Below, piece by piece: positions 5,372 to 6,845 of a stretch of 6,845 nt of DNA. Under the pieces are notes generated by a model that had not been told where the DNA came from, did not search any database, and saw only the letters and a list, made by a program, of their open reading frames with translations. The stretch is taken from positions 1 to 6,845 of the forward strand of contig QGSR01000104.1 in NCBI GenBank assembly GCA_003387805.1, in the 5' to 3' direction. The position numbers and the translations under genes are program-made. Each line of letters starts with the position of its first letter. Positions within the stretch are counted from its first letter, which is position 1. This DNA comes from Bacillota bacterium (GTDB lineage Bacteria > Bacillota > Limnochordia > Limnochordales > ZCTH02-B6).

Positions 5372-6399
5372 CGGTGACGATCAGCGAAGCCATCCGCAAG
5401 CTGGTGGACCGGGAGGACTTGACCGAGGAGCAGGCGGCCGCGGCCATGGAGGACATCATGAGCGGCCGGGCCACGCCCGCGCAAATCGCGGGATTCCTTA
5501 TCGCGCTGCGCATGAAAGGCGAAACCGTGGAGGAGATCGCGGGCTGCGCCCGGACCATGCGGCGCCTGGCCGTCACCATCCGGCCCCGGCGGCAGCCGCT
5601 CATCGACATCGTGGGCACCGGCGGCGACGGCGCCAACACGTTCAACATCTCCACCGCCGCGGCCATCGTGGCCGCGGCGGCCGGCGCCGGCGTGGCCAAG
5701 CACGGCAACCGGGCCGTCTCCAGCCGCTGCGGCAGCGCGGACGTGCTGGAGGCTCTGGGCGTAGGCGTGGACGTGGAGCCGGCCTTCGTGCAGCGGTGCA
5801 TCGAGGAGGCCGGCATCGGCTTCATGTTCGCCCCCCGGTATCACCGGGCCATGAAGTTCGCCGCCGAGCCCCGGCGCGAGCTGGCGGTGCGCACCGTCTT
5901 CAACGTGCTGGGGCCGCTGACCAACCCCGCGGGCGTCCAAAGCTACGTGCTGGGCGTTTATGATCCGGAGCTGGTGCCCAAGCTGGCCTACGTGCTGCAC
6001 GAGCTGGGCGTGGAGCGGGCGTTCGTCGTCCACGGCGCGCCCGGCATGGATGAGTTTTCCATCTGCGGCGAGACGCTGGTGGCCTCGGTGGAGCCCGCGG
6101 GCGTGCGGCAGTTCGCCATGACGCCCGAGGACGTCGGGCTGCGGCGGGCGGCCCTGGCGTCCATCATGGGCGGTTCGGTGGAGGACAACGCGGAGCGCAT
6201 CATCACGGTCTTGACGGGCGCGGAGACGGGTCCGCCGCGGGATGCGGTCGCGCTCAACGCCGGCGCCGGCCTGGTGGTGGCCGGCCTGGCCGAGGACTTG
6301 CGCGACGGCGTTGCCATGGCGGTGGACGCCATCGCCTCGGGCCGGGCGTACGACACGCTGGAGACGCTGCGGCGGCTGTCGGGGGGCCGGGCGGCATGA
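5368..6399 (+). CDS. trpD: Anthranilate phosphoribosyltransferase
   Basis: This 343-residue enzyme joins anthranilate and PRPP to give phosphoribosyl-anthranilate, the second step of the pathway. The helical N-terminal domain (about residues 1-70) is followed by the PRPP-binding [14 protein letters not shown] (83-96), [21 protein letters not shown] (111-131), [11 protein letters not shown] and [24 protein letters not shown] marks the later anthranilate and metal region. Length and motifs are normal and nothing is missing. The start is the GTG at 5368, which overlaps the trpG stop as GTGA and has GGAGGAGGG at 5355-5363. A second GTG at 5374 would be spaced less well. The stop overlaps trpC by ATGA, so translation is probably coupled along the operon. 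Confidence 0.97.
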   Translation: MTVTISEAIRKLVDREDLTEEQAAAAMEDIMSGRATPAQIAGFLIALRMKGETVEEIAGCARTMRRLAVTIRPRRQPLIDIVGTGGDGANTFNISTAAAIVAAAAGAGVAKHGNRAVSSRCGSADVLEALGVGVDVEPAFVQRCIEEAGIGFMFAPRYHRAMKFAAEPRRELAVRTVFNVLGPLTNPAGVQSYVLGVYDPELVPKLAYVLHELGVERAFVVHGAPGMDEFSICGETLVASVEPAGVRQFAMTPEDVGLRRAALASIMGGSVEDNAERIITVLTGAETGPPRDAVALNAGAGLVVAGLAEDLRDGVAMAVDAIASGRAYDTLETLRRLSGGRAA

Positions 6400-6845
6400 T
6401 TTTGGACCGCATCATCGCCGAGACCAAAGCGGAAACGGCGCGGCGCCGGCGGATGACGCCGCTTCGGGCGCTGGCCGAGGCCGCGCAGGCGGCGCCGCCT
6501 CCCCGGAGCCTGGCCGGGCGGCTGGGCGCGGGCGGCGCGGTGAGCCTTTTGGCCGAGGTGAAGCGGAAATCGCCGTCCAAAGGCGTGCTGCGCGCGGACT
6601 TCGATCCCGCGGCCCTGGCCCGGGCGTATGCGAAGGCGGGCGCCGACGCGATTTCCGTGCTGACCGACGGTCCTTTCTTCGGAGGCGGCCTGGACCATTT
6701 GCGGGCGGTGCGGGAGGCGGTGCCGCTGCCCGTTTTGCGCAAAGACTTCATCGTTGACCCTTACCAAGTGGCCGAGGCGCGGGCGGCGGGCGCGGACGCG
6801 GTGCTGCTCATCGTCGGCGCGCTGCCGCGGCGCAGGCTGGATGAC
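6396..6845 (+). CDS. trpC: Indole-3-glycerol phosphate synthase (3' partial)
   Basis: The first 150 residues of TrpC are present; the frame runs off the window end without a stop. TrpC is a TIM-barrel enzyme that closes CdRP (1-(o-carboxyphenylamino)-1-deoxyribulose 5-phosphate) to indole-3-glycerol phosphate, with loss of CO2 and water. The signature [10 protein letters not shown] (54-63) supplies the catalytic Glu54 and Lys56. [12 protein letters not shown] (114-125) carries the general-acid Lys116, and [10 protein letters not shown] follows. The segment [14 protein letters not shown] has Gly98 where most members have Ser (FxGS), a mild variation. The later catalytic Glu and the phosphate-binding loops lie beyond the window. 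The ATG at 6396 overlaps the trpD stop as ATGA, so this is the fourth gene of the trp operon. The missing trpF, trpB and trpA probably follow. Confidence 0.96.
   Translation, partial: MILDRIIAETKAETARRRRMTPLRALAEAAQAAPPPRSLAGRLGAGGAVSLLAEVKRKSPSKGVLRADFDPAALARAYAKAGADAISVLTDGPFFGGGLDHLRAVREAVPLPVLRKDFIVDPYQVAEARAAGADAVLLIVGALPRRRLDD

Overview
The window is high-GC DNA (roughly 70% by eye) read entirely from the + strand. It carries a spoVK-type sporulation gene preceded by a sporulation-type promoter match, an endonuclease-type MutL C-terminus (CPHGRP), and a trp operon leader of the Bacillus TRAP type. Together these suggest an endospore-forming, high-GC Firmicute, for example of the Symbiobacterium, Thermaerobacter or Limnochordia kind. 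The exact lineage cannot be fixed from this sequence.

Positions 1-1938 hold a tightly packed group: the 3' end of mutL, a class I SAM-dependent methyltransferase of the RsmJ/DUF548 type, and miaA (tRNA A37 dimethylallyltransferase). Their stops and starts overlap (TGATG, then GTGA), so they look co-transcribed and translationally coupled. A 162-nt gap (1939-2100) follows, with GC-rich hairpins and a match to the sigma-K/sigma-E -10 element. Next comes spoVK (2101-2979), a CbxX-type AAA+ ATPase.

Positions 2980-3239 form a regulatory region. A consensus sigma-A promoter (TTGACA, 17 nt, TATAAT) drives a leader with ten GAG triplets at an almost constant 5-nt period. This is the signature of a binding site for TRAP, the trp RNA-binding attenuation protein. 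The last triplets can pair with the 5' arm of a downstream intrinsic terminator, giving mutually exclusive antiterminator and terminator structures. A segment released from the antiterminator can also pair with the trpE Shine-Dalgarno sequence.

Positions 3240-6845 hold trpE, trpG, trpD and the 5' part of trpC, each joined to the next by a 4-nt overlap (ATGA, GTGA, ATGA). They encode the steps from chorismate to indole-3-glycerol phosphate, except for the TrpF step, which is not in view.

The strongest oddity is TrpG. The nucleophile-elbow cysteine of the class I glutaminase is replaced by glycine (GVGLG instead of GVCLG) while the His and Glu of the triad remain, so this subunit probably cannot hydrolyse glutamine. 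A second Cys-to-Gly change sits in the MutL fragment, at a position that binds zinc in Bacillus MutL.
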